DNA from: JAFALK01 sp036500605 | GTDB taxonomy: Bacteria > Pseudomonadota > Gammaproteobacteria > Burkholderiales > Burkholderiaceae_C | Reading direction: 5' to 3' | NCBI GenBank assembly: GCA_036500605.1 | Contig: DASYBU010000044.1 | Coordinates: 124,001-188,000, forward strand | DNA: 64,000 nucleotides | Part shown: positions 1 through 8,282 of the stretch, piece by piece | How the letters are laid out: each line of letters opens with the position of its first letter | Numbering within the stretch: the first letter of the stretch is position 1 | Translations under genes and position numbers: made by a program | The notes under the pieces: generated by a model | The model's database searches: none | What the model was told of the DNA's origin: nothing | The model's input: only the letters and a program-made list of their open reading frames with translations

Positions 1-51
1 CAAATCGGGTCTCGATCGGGTCTCGGCTTGGCCGGTGGCATCATCGCCACC

Positions 52-681
52 ATGAGCCCTCCTCCCGCACAACTCGACCTTCTCTCGGGCGGCGACGACG
101 ACACCTGGGTCCCGTTCATGCTCGACGCCGTCAGCGGCAAGGCCAAGAGCCACACGCTGTTCCTGGCCCTCATGCCGGAGCCGCACAGCGCGCAGCGCAT
201 CGCGCAAGCCGCCGAAGACCTTCGCCAGCGTCACGACTTGAAGAGCAAATGTCTCGACGCCAAACGCCTGCACCTCACCCTGCACACGGTCGCACATTTC
301 GAGCCGACCTTCGTCTCGCAGCGAACCGTCGATGCGGCGATGGCGGCTGCCGCTCGGATTCGCTGTGCGCCGTTTTCCGTCGCGTTCGACCATGCAAAGA
401 GCTTCCCGAACAGCGATGCCTTTGTCTTGCGCAGCGATGCCGGCAGCGACGCGTCCATCAAGCATCTGCGCCAATTGCTGACGCTGGAACTGCGCCGCGT
501 CGAGCTGCGCCCGAAAGCGACCGAAACGCCTCACATGACCCTGCTCTACGACAAGCACAAGATTGAGGAGCACCCGATCGACCCGCTGCACTGGACCGCC
601 ACGCGCTTTGCGCTGATCCTCAGCCACGTCGGCGCCAACCACCATCAACACATCGCTGAATGGCCCTTGGTCAGCGCTTGA
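52..681 (+). CDS. 2'-5' RNA ligase / 2H phosphoesterase family protein
   Basis: The 209-residue product carries the two H-x-T motifs that define the 2H phosphoesterase fold: HLT near residue 74 and HMT near residue 161, inside TPHMTLLYD. Family members (ThpR/LigT type) hydrolyse or ligate 2',3'-cyclic or 2'-5' phosphodiester bonds in RNA ends, so a cytoplasmic role in RNA end processing is the family-level expectation; the true substrate is unknown. The ATG at 52 is preferred over an in-frame TTG at 28 because it begins closer to where the fold starts. The gene converges on the sugar transferase downstream, and its stop codon lies inside a 12-bp tandem repeat. Confidence 0.8.
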   Translation: MSPPPAQLDLLSGGDDDTWVPFMLDAVSGKAKSHTLFLALMPEPHSAQRIAQAAEDLRQRHDLKSKCLDAKRLHLTLHTVAHFEPTFVSQRTVDAAMAAAARIRCAPFSVAFDHAKSFPNSDAFVLRSDAGSDASIKHLRQLLTLELRRVELRPKATETPHMTLLYDKHKIEEHPIDPLHWTATRFALILSHVGANHHQHIAEWPLVSA

Positions 682-719
682 TTCAGCGCTTGATTCAACG
701 CTTGATTCAACGCCTGAGG
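672..719. repeat. 12-bp tandem repeat spanning two convergent stop codons
   Basis: Four consecutive 12-base units start at 672, 684, 696 and 708. The first two read CAGCGCTTGATT, the third CAACGCTTGATT, and the fourth has decayed to CAACGCCTGAGG. The stop of the phosphoesterase gene on the plus strand (679-681) and the stop of the sugar transferase on the minus strand (707-709) both fall in this array. No terminator-like T-run is visible. Confidence 0.85.
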
Positions 720-1297
720 ATCGCGCGCACGGTGGCCAGGATCAAGCGCAGATCGCCGGTCATGCTGGCCTCTCGCACGTAGCGCGCCGACAGCGCCAGC
801 TTGGCCGGCATCACCTCGTCGACGTAGGCCCGCTCGGGGTCGGCTGCGCGCGCCAGTACGGCGCCCTCGTCGCGATATTCGAGAGAAGCCAGATCGGTGA
901 TCCCCGGCCGCACGGAGAGCACGATCTCACGCAGATCTGCCGGATACAGCGCCACATAGCGCGGCACCTCGGGACGCGGCCCCACGAGGCTCATCGCGCC
1001 GCGCAGCACATCCCACAACTGCGGCAGCTCGTCGAGCTTCGAGGCACGCAAGAAGCGCCCCGCCGCCGTGATGCGCGCGTCCTCTCCCACCGTGATCTGC
1101 AAGCCCGCGTTGTCCACGCGCATGGTGCGGAACTTGTGGATCATGAAAGGCCGCCCGAAGCGCCCCACCCGCTCCTGGCGGAACAGCACCGGCCCGCGCG
1201 AATCGAGCCTGATCCAGACCGCCACTGCGATCAGCAAAGGAGAGAGCAGCAGCAGCCCCAGACCCGAGGCCGCGATGTCAAAAAGCCGCTTGATCAC
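707..1297 (-). CDS. Polyprenyl-phosphate sugar-1-phosphate transferase (WcaJ/PglC-type)
   Basis: The 196-residue protein is a short bacterial sugar transferase. It has one N-terminal hydrophobic hairpin segment (about residues 8-30, rich in L and S), then the FRQERVGRFGRPF and HKFRTMR motifs and a C-terminal VGPRPEVPRY block typical of the monotopic PglC/WcaJ catalytic domain. Such enzymes transfer a sugar-1-phosphate from a UDP-sugar to undecaprenyl phosphate at the inner membrane, which starts assembly of an O-antigen or exopolysaccharide repeat unit. It begins with GTG four bases after the preceding aminotransferase gene and closes this polysaccharide cluster. The substrate cannot be read from sequence; pairing with a DegT aminotransferase suggests an amino sugar. 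Confidence 0.88.
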   Translation of the reverse strand: MIKRLFDIAASGLGLLLLSPLLIAVAVWIRLDSRGPVLFRQERVGRFGRPFMIHKFRTMRVDNAGLQITVGEDARITAAGRFLRASKLDELPQLWDVLRGAMSLVGPRPEVPRYVALYPADLREIVLSVRPGITDLASLEYRDEGAVLARAADPERAYVDEVMPAKLALSARYVREASMTGDLRLILATVRAILRR

Positions 1298-1301
1298 GGC
1301 C

Positions 1302-2462
1302 TCAGCTCAGGATCTCGCGCACCGTCGCGATCACGCGCTGCACGTCCGCATCGCTCATCGCCGTGTAGAGCGGGATGCTGACCATGCGCTCGAAAGCCTT
1401 CTGCGAATGCGGGAACTGTTCGGGCTTCAGGCCATAGCGCTCGCGCCAGTACGGTTGCAGATGCAGCGGGATGTAATGCACGCTGCAGCCGATGCCGGCC
1501 TCGTACATGCGCTCGATGAAGGTATCGCGCTCAATGGCTGCATCATCAGAAAGACGCAGCACATACAGGTGCCACGAGTGCGTGTCGCCTTCGATGGCGC
1601 GCGGCGGCAACACCAGCGGCAGATCGGCAAACGCCGCATGATAGGTCTGCGCGATCTGCTCGCGCCGCACCTGGAAAGCCGGCAGACGCTTGAGCTGGTG
1701 CAGGCCCAAGGCCGCCGCAATATCGGTCAGGTTGTACTTGAAGCCCGGCGCCACGATCTCGTAATACCAGCTCGGCACCTTGGCCGTAAAACGGTCAAAG
1801 GCATCGCGGTTCATGCCATGCAGGCGCATGACCTTGGCGCGCTTGGCCAGCTCGGCATTGCGCGTCACCAGCATGCCGCCCTCGCCGGTCGTCATGGTCT
1901 TGTTGGCGTAGAAGCTGAACACGGTGGCGTCACTGCCCAGCGTGCCGATCAGCTCCTTCTCGATCGTCGTTGGCAGCGCATGCGCCGCGTCTTCCACCAC
2001 GCGCAGGCCATGCTTGCGCGCGATGTCCAGGATGGCCAGCATGTCCACGGCCAGCCCCGCATAGTGCACCGGCAGGATGGCCTTGGTGCGCGGCGTGATG
2101 GCGGCCTCGACCAGCTTGGGGTCGATGTTCAGCGTCGCCGGGTCGATGTCGACCAGCACCACGTCTGCGCCGAGGTAACGCACCACTTCAGCGGTGGCGG
2201 TGAAGGTATGCGTGGTGGTGATCACCTCGTCGCCGGGGCCGATGCCGATGGCTTCCAGCGCCAGGTGCAGGCCCGCCGTGGCCGAGTTGACGGCAATGCA
2301 TTCGATCTGCGGGTCGCCGAGGAATTCGGCAAAGGCTTGCTCGAAGCGCTTGGCCTTGGGGCCCGTCGTGACCCAGCCGCTGCGCAGCGTGTCGACGACC
2401 TCGTTGATCTCTTCTTCGCCGATCTCGGGCAGGGCAAAAGGCAAAAACGGCAGCTTGGACAT
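1302..2462 (-). CDS. DegT/DnrJ/EryC1/StrS sugar aminotransferase
   Basis: The 386-residue product is a fold-type I PLP enzyme of the DegT family, which transfers an amino group from glutamate to a keto-sugar nucleotide. Visible signatures are the N-terminal SGWVTTGPKAKRFE segment, VVEDAAHALP (the aspartate that contacts the PLP ring nitrogen) and FSFYANKTMTTGEGG, in which the lysine should form the internal aldimine. It resembles ArnB/PglE-type 4-aminotransferases more than the WbpE-like paralogue at 7206-8282, so the cluster has two distinct amination steps. The ATG at 2462 is favoured over a GTG at 2471, which would overlap the toxin gene. It is probably co-transcribed with the sugar transferase. 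Confidence 0.85.
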   Translation of the reverse strand: MSKLPFLPFALPEIGEEEINEVVDTLRSGWVTTGPKAKRFEQAFAEFLGDPQIECIAVNSATAGLHLALEAIGIGPGDEVITTTHTFTATAEVVRYLGADVVLVDIDPATLNIDPKLVEAAITPRTKAILPVHYAGLAVDMLAILDIARKHGLRVVEDAAHALPTTIEKELIGTLGSDATVFSFYANKTMTTGEGGMLVTRNAELAKRAKVMRLHGMNRDAFDRFTAKVPSWYYEIVAPGFKYNLTDIAAALGLHQLKRLPAFQVRREQIAQTYHAAFADLPLVLPPRAIEGDTHSWHLYVLRLSDDAAIERDTFIERMYEAGIGCSVHYIPLHLQPYWRERYGLKPEQFPHSQKAFERMVSIPLYTAMSDADVQRVIATVREILS

Positions 2463-2467
2463 GGCGT

Positions 2468-2899
2468 TCACTTCAGGATGAGGAGGTTCTTCTTCTGCGC
2501 GGCGGGCACGGTCTGCAGGTTGATGCCCTGATCCAGCGTGACGAGCCGCCCGCCATGGCGTACGGCCAGCGCCAGCAGATAGGCATCGCTGATCTGGCGT
2601 GAGCCCAGCACGCGATCCCAGTTGAGCGTCGATTCACCGAGGAGGCTCAGATCATCGACCCAGAACTCATGCGAGGTCTGCGCCACGGCCTGCGTGAGCC
2701 GCTCGGCCACCAGCCGTGCGGGCTGGCTGTTGGGATAGGCCGACAAGGACAGGATGCGCAGGCAACCGTTCTGCGTGCTGGGGCTGGACGCCCAGCCCAG
2801 ATGCTCATGCTCGGCCAGCCACTGGCGCGCCAGCTCATGATGCAGATGACCGCCATCCAGAAGCGCCACCAGCATGTTCACGTCGAGCAGTGCGCGCAT
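2468..2899 (-). CDS. vapC: PIN-domain toxin, VapC family
   Basis: The 143-residue protein is a single PIN domain. Asp in the opening LLDVNMLVALLD segment, the TQNGCLRIL block, Asp in SDAYLLALA and a final LVTLD supply the acidic metal-binding residues expected of a ribonuclease. Family members cleave tRNA or rRNA when not bound by their antitoxin. The ATG at 2899 overlaps the antitoxin stop codon by one base (TGATG), the usual translational coupling of type II toxin-antitoxin pairs. It sits within the polysaccharide operon, between a glycosyltransferase and an aminotransferase to which it bears no metabolic relation, so it is likely an insertion. Confidence 0.85.
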   Translation of the reverse strand: MRALLDVNMLVALLDGGHLHHELARQWLAEHEHLGWASSPSTQNGCLRILSLSAYPNSQPARLVAERLTQAVAQTSHEFWVDDLSLLGESTLNWDRVLGSRQISDAYLLALAVRHGGRLVTLDQGINLQTVPAAQKKNLLILK

Positions 2900-3138
2900 C
2901 AAACACCTTCGGCGTCGCGCAGAGCATTGACCTGGTCGAGCGTAGCCATCACGCCAGGCTTGGCTGCGAAAGGCTGGAAACCAGCGACAGCCTTTGCAGT
3001 TGCGCCCCCGGCATCAGCGCGCGTCAGCGCGCGACGCAGGAGTTGCGACACCATCTCGCCTGCCGTCTTCCCCTCTCGGCGAGCGAGTTCCTTGGCGGCG
3101 TGAAGCAGGTCATCGTCAATTTCGAGCGTGGTGCGCAT
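2899..3138 (-). CDS. vapB: Ribbon-helix-helix antitoxin, VapB-like
   Basis: This 79-residue protein opens with MRTTLEIDDDLLHAAKELA, the beta-strand plus helix of a ribbon-helix-helix DNA-binding domain, followed by a second helix (MVSQLLRRALTR). The C-terminal part, ending DQVNALRDAEGV, would wrap the toxin. It is expected to neutralise the adjacent VapC and repress the pair's promoter. The ATG at 3138 follows an AGGATG ribosome-binding site about 8 bases upstream. A direct 8-bp duplication, TGATGCGT twice at 3151-3166, lies immediately upstream and could be an operator half-site pair or an insertion footprint. Confidence 0.82.
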   Translation of the reverse strand: MRTTLEIDDDLLHAAKELARREGKTAGEMVSQLLRRALTRADAGGATAKAVAGFQPFAAKPGVMATLDQVNALRDAEGV

Positions 3139-3174
3139 GATCAAACATCCTGATGCGTTGATGCGTCGATGATT

Positions 3175-4386
3175 TTAACCCAGAGCGTTAATGAAGCGTT
3201 GCGCCAACACGGGGTATGTGTGCTCGGCCAGCACGAAGGCGCGGCCGCGCCGGCCCATCGCGGCGCGCTCTTCCGGCGTGAGTGCCGCCAGGCGCCGCAC
3301 GCCGTCGGCCACCGCCTGCGGGTCCTCAGGCGGCACGGTCAGCCCCGCTTGCGCCTCGGCCACCGGGTCATTGCCGGCCTCGACCGAATGCAGCACCGCC
3401 CGCTCGGCCATCATGTAATCCATCAGCTTGTTCGGCGCGATGCCGAAGCGGTAGATCGGCGTGCGCTGCCAGCCGATGTAGGCGATGTCGAAGTGCGCGA
3501 GCAGCGCCGGGATCTGCGCCTTGGGAACGGGGTCGAACACCGTCACGTTCGCCAGCGCCTCGTCTTTCACGCGCTGCGCCAGGCGGGCCTTCTCGTGGCC
3601 GCCGCCGATCATCACGATCGACACCGGCTCGCCCTTCAAGAGCCTGGCCGCATCGAGCAGCACATCGAGCGCGTTCGGCAAGCCGTGAGAACCGGCGTAA
3701 CCCACCACCGTTCGGCCGTGCTGGGTCTTGAAGTAATCCGTCAGCTCAGTTGACAGCGCGGCCGGGGGCGACTCCCATTCGTCCACCGTGATCCCATTGG
3801 GCACGATACAGAGCTTCTTCAGATCCAGGCCATGCGCGGCCATGTGCTGGTGCACCTTGGGCAACATCGAGACCACGACATCCGCATCACGGTACGCGTC
3901 GTTCTCGGCCTTCTGGCAAAGCATCGCGAACGGATGGTGCGGGCTCATGCCGGAGAGCTCGATCGGCGAGAGCGGCCACAGGTCGTGCACCTCGTAGACC
4001 AGCTTGGCCCTGGCCTTGCGAGCGATGCGGCGCGCCACCCACATGTCCATCGGATAGGTGCTGGAGCCGATCACCACATCGGGCTCGAAGCCGTTCGCCA
4101 GGATGTCGGCGTCCTTCCAGACTTGGCTGCAAAAGCTCCAGATGTTCTTGACGCGGCCCAGGCCATTGCCGCTGTATTCGGGCGTGGCGTACCAGACGTA
4201 GTTGACGCCGTCGATGCGCTCATTGCCCGCACCGGGCGGCTGCGTGCTGCGCACATGGGAATGCGAGGCCGCCAGGATCAGCACCTGGTGGCCCAGGCGC
4301 ACCCATTCGCGCGCCAGGTAATAGGGCCGGTATTCCATGCCGTGCTTGGGCGAGCCGGCATAGTGGTTGATCAGCAGAATGTTCAT
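3175..4386 (-). CDS. Glycosyltransferase family 4 (WbuB-like)
   Basis: The 403-residue product has a GT-B fold. The N-terminal acceptor half begins MNILLINHYAGSP, with YEVHDLWPLSPIE in the middle. The C-terminal nucleotide-sugar half includes VVGYAGSHG, and near residue 325 the FGIAPNKLMDYM stretch, the donor-binding E-x7-E-like region of GT4 enzymes. WbuB-type enzymes add an N-acetylated deoxyhexosamine to the lipid-linked repeat at the cytoplasmic face of the inner membrane; the sugar here is inferred only by family. The ATG at 4386 overlaps the previous gene's stop by four bases (ATGA). It is the last gene of an unbroken chain of overlapping genes before the VapBC pair. Confidence 0.85.
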   Translation of the reverse strand: MNILLINHYAGSPKHGMEYRPYYLAREWVRLGHQVLILAASHSHVRSTQPPGAGNERIDGVNYVWYATPEYSGNGLGRVKNIWSFCSQVWKDADILANGFEPDVVIGSSTYPMDMWVARRIARKARAKLVYEVHDLWPLSPIELSGMSPHHPFAMLCQKAENDAYRDADVVVSMLPKVHQHMAAHGLDLKKLCIVPNGITVDEWESPPAALSTELTDYFKTQHGRTVVGYAGSHGLPNALDVLLDAARLLKGEPVSIVMIGGGHEKARLAQRVKDEALANVTVFDPVPKAQIPALLAHFDIAYIGWQRTPIYRFGIAPNKLMDYMMAERAVLHSVEAGNDPVAEAQAGLTVPPEDPQAVADGVRRLAALTPEERAAMGRRGRAFVLAEHTYPVLAQRFINALG

Positions 4387-5447
4387 GCGACGTTGTTCAG
4401 CTCGCGCAGGCGCGTGAGAAAGCGATGGACGGACGGCCCGAACATGCCGTGATGGCTGACCCAGGTGCGGTTGGCGCGGCCGGCGGCTTCGGCGTCCAGG
4501 TTCAGCAGATCGGGGAGTTGCGCCGTTTGATTCAGGATGATGCCCTGCCCGCCGCCGAGGCCGCCAACGAGCTCTCGATTGGCGGGCAGATCGGACAGGA
4601 TCGGCACACACTCGTGCGCCATCGCCTCAAGTACCGAAACCGCCACCGAATCGCTCTTGGGCAGGCTCATGTACCAGCGCGCTTTCGCGTACTGCGCCGC
4701 CTGATTGGGCGCGGCCAATCGGCCCATGAAGCTGACCTGCGGTTTGAGGCCGAGGCTGGCGACCTGATCCTCCAGGGCCGGGCGCAGCGAGCCGTCATTG
4801 GCGACGATCAGGCGCGCCTCCGGGCGCTGCGCCGCCACCGCGGCAAAGGCTTCGATCACGCGGTGAGGCCGATAGATCGGTTCCAGCCCGCGATTGGCAA
4901 AGAAGCGCCAGGGCTCCTTCTGCGCGCCCTGTTTGGGCAAGGCTTCGAGGCCAAAGGGAAAGACCATCACGTCGTGGGCGCCGAGTTGCTCCATGCGCCT
5001 GGCCATGAAGATCGAGTCGGAGGTCGTGACCGCGCAATTGGCCAACACCTTGCGCGTGATCCAGCGGTAGCCCCAGCCTTGGTCGGGCGTGACCAGGATG
5101 TCGCTGCCCCAGGCCGAGCCGGCGATCCGCGCCTTCAGGCCCCAGCCGCGCTTGGCGGCCCAGGCCAGCGTGCCGGCCGAGGTCAGGTAGTGCGCGTGCA
5201 GCCAGTCGGGCTTCACCTCGGCCAGCCAGCGGCCCATCCTGGGCAACTGCTTGAGCAGGGCAACGTTGCCGCCGCCGTGCTCGGGCGAAGTCTCCAGCGC
5301 CAGCATCTGGCGCTTGGGCATCAGGAAGTTGAACTCGGGCACGAAGCCGCGCGTCGACACCGCCCACAGATCCACCTCGCGGCTCAGCGCCTTGGCCCAC
5401 TTGAGCAGATGCGGGCTCTCGCCGTCGCCGATCAGGACCAACTTCAT
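4383..5447 (-). CDS. Glycosyltransferase (GT4-like, GT-B fold)
   Basis: The 354-residue protein begins MKLVLIGDGESPHLLKWAKA, a glycosyltransferase Rossmann start. It carries HAHYLTSAGTLAWAA and SAWGSDILVTP in the N-terminal domain, and FANRGLEPIYRPHRVIEAF plus SVSVLEAMAHECVPILSD in the C-terminal donor-binding domain. It should extend the lipid-linked oligosaccharide made by the neighbouring genes. Both ends overlap neighbours by four bases (ATGA), which indicates translational coupling within the operon. No transmembrane segment is visible, so it is probably a peripheral inner-membrane enzyme. Donor and linkage are unknown. Confidence 0.82.
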   Translation of the reverse strand: MKLVLIGDGESPHLLKWAKALSREVDLWAVSTRGFVPEFNFLMPKRQMLALETSPEHGGGNVALLKQLPRMGRWLAEVKPDWLHAHYLTSAGTLAWAAKRGWGLKARIAGSAWGSDILVTPDQGWGYRWITRKVLANCAVTTSDSIFMARRMEQLGAHDVMVFPFGLEALPKQGAQKEPWRFFANRGLEPIYRPHRVIEAFAAVAAQRPEARLIVANDGSLRPALEDQVASLGLKPQVSFMGRLAAPNQAAQYAKARWYMSLPKSDSVAVSVLEAMAHECVPILSDLPANRELVGGLGGGQGIILNQTAQLPDLLNLDAEAAGRANRTWVSHHGMFGPSVHRFLTRLRELNNVA

Positions 5448-6001
5448 TCGAACAGTTCCATGTAGTGCGCGGCGAGCTCGGGGTGCTGCTTGAGCAGCTC
5501 GGCATCCCGCTCACGCACATCCCCCATCACCTTCGCGGGCTGGCCGCTGACGATCGCAAAGTCGGGCACCTCGCCGCGCACCTGGCTGTAGGCGCAGACC
5601 ACGCAGCCCTTGCCGATGCGCGCGCCCGCCTCGATCAGGCTGTGCGGGCCGATGAAGCTGTACTCGCCGATCGAGATCGGAGCGCGAACATAGCCGGGCG
5701 CGGCACCCTGGTGCGTCGCGTACTTGCGGCCTAACAGGCGAATCGAGCGGTGTGAACTGTGCGTGATGATCGAGACGAAATTCGTGATCTGCACGCCCTC
5801 GCCGATCTTCAGGCCCGCCGTCGCGTCGAGGAAATTGAACTGCCCGATGAACACATGGTCGCCGAGCTCCAGGCCGGCCTCGCCCTCGATGCAGGTGCTC
5901 GGTGCGATGCGCGTATTCGGCCGGCCGCTCTCGCCAAAGACGATGCGGTAGAGCAAGGCGTTCGCCACGCGGCGGCGCAAGCGGTTGAGGAAGGCTCTCA
6001 T
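5444..6001 (-). CDS. Left-handed beta-helix acyltransferase (LbetaH, WbbJ-like)
   Basis: The 185-residue product has imperfect hexapeptide repeats through its middle (IAPSTCIEG, GDHVFIGQFNFLDA, GEYSFIGPHSLIEAGARIGKGCVV) and ends its helix with SGQPAKVMG, the usual close of a trimeric hexapeptide O- or N-acyltransferase. In a polysaccharide cluster this most likely acetylates a sugar of the repeat unit. The ATG at 6001 is chosen because it overlaps the flippase stop (ATGA) and begins MRAFLNRLRRR. A histidine pair in SIITHSSHRS could serve as the general base, as in related acetyltransferases. The precise acceptor is not deducible. Confidence 0.83.
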   Translation of the reverse strand: MRAFLNRLRRRVANALLYRIVFGESGRPNTRIAPSTCIEGEAGLELGDHVFIGQFNFLDATAGLKIGEGVQITNFVSIITHSSHRSIRLLGRKYATHQGAAPGYVRAPISIGEYSFIGPHSLIEAGARIGKGCVVCAYSQVRGEVPDFAIVSGQPAKVMGDVRERDAELLKQHPELAAHYMELFE

Positions 6002-7209
6002 TTCCAGGTCGCCAGCTTCCAGAAGAAATAGCCGAAGTAAGCCAGCATCATGCCGGAGACTCCCCAGGCCGCGCCCAGCAGCCCGCCGATTTGCAGCCCC
6101 GCCACAAGCCCGGCCACGAACATCGCCTGCCCGACCAGCGCCAGCCTGAGCATCCAGCCCTGGGCGCGCCAGGCCATCGGCGCCACGGAGAGCGGCGAGG
6201 CGATGAAGTGCATGGCGATGTACGGCGCCAGCGCCCGGGCCAGCTCGCCGGCCTGCGCCCAGCTCGGGCCGAAGATCAGGCGGAACAGCCACGGGCCGAT
6301 CAGCATCAGCACCACCATCAGGGCTAACGCAATGCCCCCCAGCACAGCCATCGCATGCCTCACCACGCGCCGCCCGGCCTCCATGTCGTCCGCTTGCGCC
6401 AGGCGCGGATAGAGCGCTTGCGACAATGCGCCGCCCACCAAGCCCGCCGGCGCCTTCAGGTAGCGAAACGCCAACGCCCAGTAGCCGACCTGCGCGTCAC
6501 CGGCCCAACAGGCGATCAGCGCCATCGACAGGCTGTCCTGCAGCGCGCCCGCGAAGGCGTGCGGGGTGTTGAAGAGCGGGAAGTCGCGGTGCTTGCGCGC
6601 CATCGCCACCAGCTCGGTGCGCGGCACGTGCCACAGGCTGCGCCAGCCGCCGAGAGGTGCCGGTCGCGCCAGCCACAAGGAGGCGGCAATCCCGGCCAGC
6701 AGCGCACCCCAGAAAAGGCCGAAAGCGCCGAGCGCCATCAAGCCGAACAGCACTTGCAGCACCGTACCGCCGCCGTACTGAAGCACACGCGATGCCGCCA
6801 GTTGCTGGAAGCGTTCGGCGCGCGTGGCCCAGAGCGTCAGTGCCTGTGTCAGCGCACCCGTCAACACGGCCAGCGGGATCAACGCGACCAGAGGCAAGCC
6901 TTGCGCCCAGGCCAGGACTTGGGCCACGACGAGCGCCACCACCGTGACGGCGAGCAACACGCGCGCGCACAAGGCCAGCAGCGTGGCCGCCGCGTGGTCA
7001 TCGGTCTCCATCGGCAGCGCAAACTCGAATCGCGCGCAGCCGACCACCGCCAGATTCGTGGCGATCGTCCAGACAAAGGAAAACTGTCCGTATTCAACCG
7101 GCGTGTAGAGCCGCGTCAGCCACGGCCCGAGCAGCAGGGGCAAAGCCTGCGCCAGCGCGCCGCCGGCCAGCAGAGTCAAGGTGGCGCGCAGCAGGCTGGA
7201 TTGCATCAA
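5998..7209 (-). CDS. wzx: Oligosaccharide flippase, Wzx-like (MATE/MOP superfamily)
   Basis: The 403-residue protein is strongly hydrophobic, with about 12 predicted membrane segments from LLAGGALAQALPLLLGPWLTRLY at the start to a C-terminal GAAWGVSGMMLAYFGYFFW. It resembles RfbX/Wzx polysaccharide flippases, which move undecaprenyl-linked repeat units across the inner membrane for later polymerisation. No Wzy polymerase or chain-length regulator is visible in this window; they may lie beyond it or elsewhere. It overlaps wbpE and the acyltransferase gene by four bases each, so it is embedded in the translationally coupled chain. Confidence 0.85.
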   Translation of the reverse strand: MMQSSLLRATLTLLAGGALAQALPLLLGPWLTRLYTPVEYGQFSFVWTIATNLAVVGCARFEFALPMETDDHAAATLLALCARVLLAVTVVALVVAQVLAWAQGLPLVALIPLAVLTGALTQALTLWATRAERFQQLAASRVLQYGGGTVLQVLFGLMALGAFGLFWGALLAGIAASLWLARPAPLGGWRSLWHVPRTELVAMARKHRDFPLFNTPHAFAGALQDSLSMALIACWAGDAQVGYWALAFRYLKAPAGLVGGALSQALYPRLAQADDMEAGRRVVRHAMAVLGGIALALMVVLMLIGPWLFRLIFGPSWAQAGELARALAPYIAMHFIASPLSVAPMAWRAQGWMLRLALVGQAMFVAGLVAGLQIGGLLGAAWGVSGMMLAYFGYFFWKLATWK

Positions 7210-8282
7210 GCCAGAGCGTTACGCAAGGCCGCGATCACCGTGTCCTGCTGGGCTTCGGTCAAGTCAGCGCTCATCGGCAGGCTGATCACGCGCTCGGCAG
7301 CGCTTTCGGCATTCGGCAGGCTCACGTCCTGCGCATAAGCCGGCTGGCGATGCAGCGGGCGCGGGTAGTGGATCGCCGTCGGGATGCCGGCATCCTTGAG
7401 CTTCTGCTGAACCTTGGCGCGTTCATCGACCTGCAGTGTGAACTGCGCCCAGACGCAATCGCGATCCTCGCGCACCGCGAGCTTTTGCACGGGCAGATCC
7501 GAGAGCAGCGCCTGGTAGCGCGCCCCGATCTTCAGGCGTTGCTCGATCTCCCACTCGAAGCGTTCGAGCTTGCCCAGCACGACCGCGCATTGCAGCGTGT
7601 CCATGCGGCCGCCGACGCCGACGCGGGTATGGGTGTAGCGCGCGCTCTGGCCATGCACGCGAATCTCGCGTGCCGCCTGGGCCAGCTTGTCGTCATCCGT
7701 GAACAGCGCGCCGCCGTCGCCGTAGCAGCCGAGCGGCTTGCTGGGGAAGAAGCTGGTCGCGCCCCAGGTGGAAAGGCCGCAGCTCTTGCCACCCTTGTAG
7801 CTGGCGCCAAAGCTCTGCGCCGCGTCTTCGATCACGGGTAGGCCCAGCGCGTTGATCGCGTCCATGTCCGCCACCTGACCATACAGGCTCACCGGCATGA
7901 TGGCGCGCGTTCGGGGCGTGATGGCGGCGGCGATCTTGCTCGCGTCGATATTGCAGCTGTCCGGCTCGATGTCCACATAGACGGGTTTCAGGCCGGCCAG
8001 CACGATGGTTTCGGCGGTAGCCGCGAAGGTGAATGGCGTCGTGATCACCTCATCACCGGCTTGAAGATCGAGTGACATCAGCGCAATCAACAGCGCCTCG
8101 GTGCCACTCGCCACGGTGACGCAATGCCTGACGCCGACGTACCGCGCGAGAGCCGCTTCCAGCTCGGCCACTTCGGGGCCCATGATGTACTGACCGTGAT
8201 CGAGCACGCGCTGGATGCGCGCGTCGATGCTGGTTTTGAGCGCCGCGTATTGCGACTTCAGGTCGATAAAGGGCAGGCTCAC
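7206..8282 (-). CDS. wbpE: UDP-3-keto-sugar aminotransferase WbpE/WlbC (DegT family)
   Basis: The 358-residue product matches the WbpE pattern closely: FIDLKSQYA, HGQYIMGPEVAELE, VIEDAAQSFGASYKG and FFPSKPLGCYGDGGA, with the lysine of the last motif as the PLP-binding residue. WbpE transfers an amino group from glutamate to C3 of UDP-3-keto-GlcNAcA; the 2-oxoglutarate formed helps WbpB recycle its tightly bound NADH. A GTG at 8282 is taken as the start because it overlaps the wbpD stop by four bases and directly precedes SLPFIDLK. Its position between wbpD and wzx supports the pathway assignment. Confidence 0.9.
   Translation of the reverse strand: MSLPFIDLKSQYAALKTSIDARIQRVLDHGQYIMGPEVAELEAALARYVGVRHCVTVASGTEALLIALMSLDLQAGDEVITTPFTFAATAETIVLAGLKPVYVDIEPDSCNIDASKIAAAITPRTRAIMPVSLYGQVADMDAINALGLPVIEDAAQSFGASYKGGKSCGLSTWGATSFFPSKPLGCYGDGGALFTDDDKLAQAAREIRVHGQSARYTHTRVGVGGRMDTLQCAVVLGKLERFEWEIEQRLKIGARYQALLSDLPVQKLAVREDRDCVWAQFTLQVDERAKVQQKLKDAGIPTAIHYPRPLHRQPAYAQDVSLPNAESAAERVISLPMSADLTEAQQDTVIAALRNALA

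Noticed and set aside
672..719. Possible CRISPR-like or minisatellite array.
   Set aside because: Units are only 12 bases with no spacers; it is a simple tandem repeat. No CRISPR array or cas gene was seen anywhere in the window.
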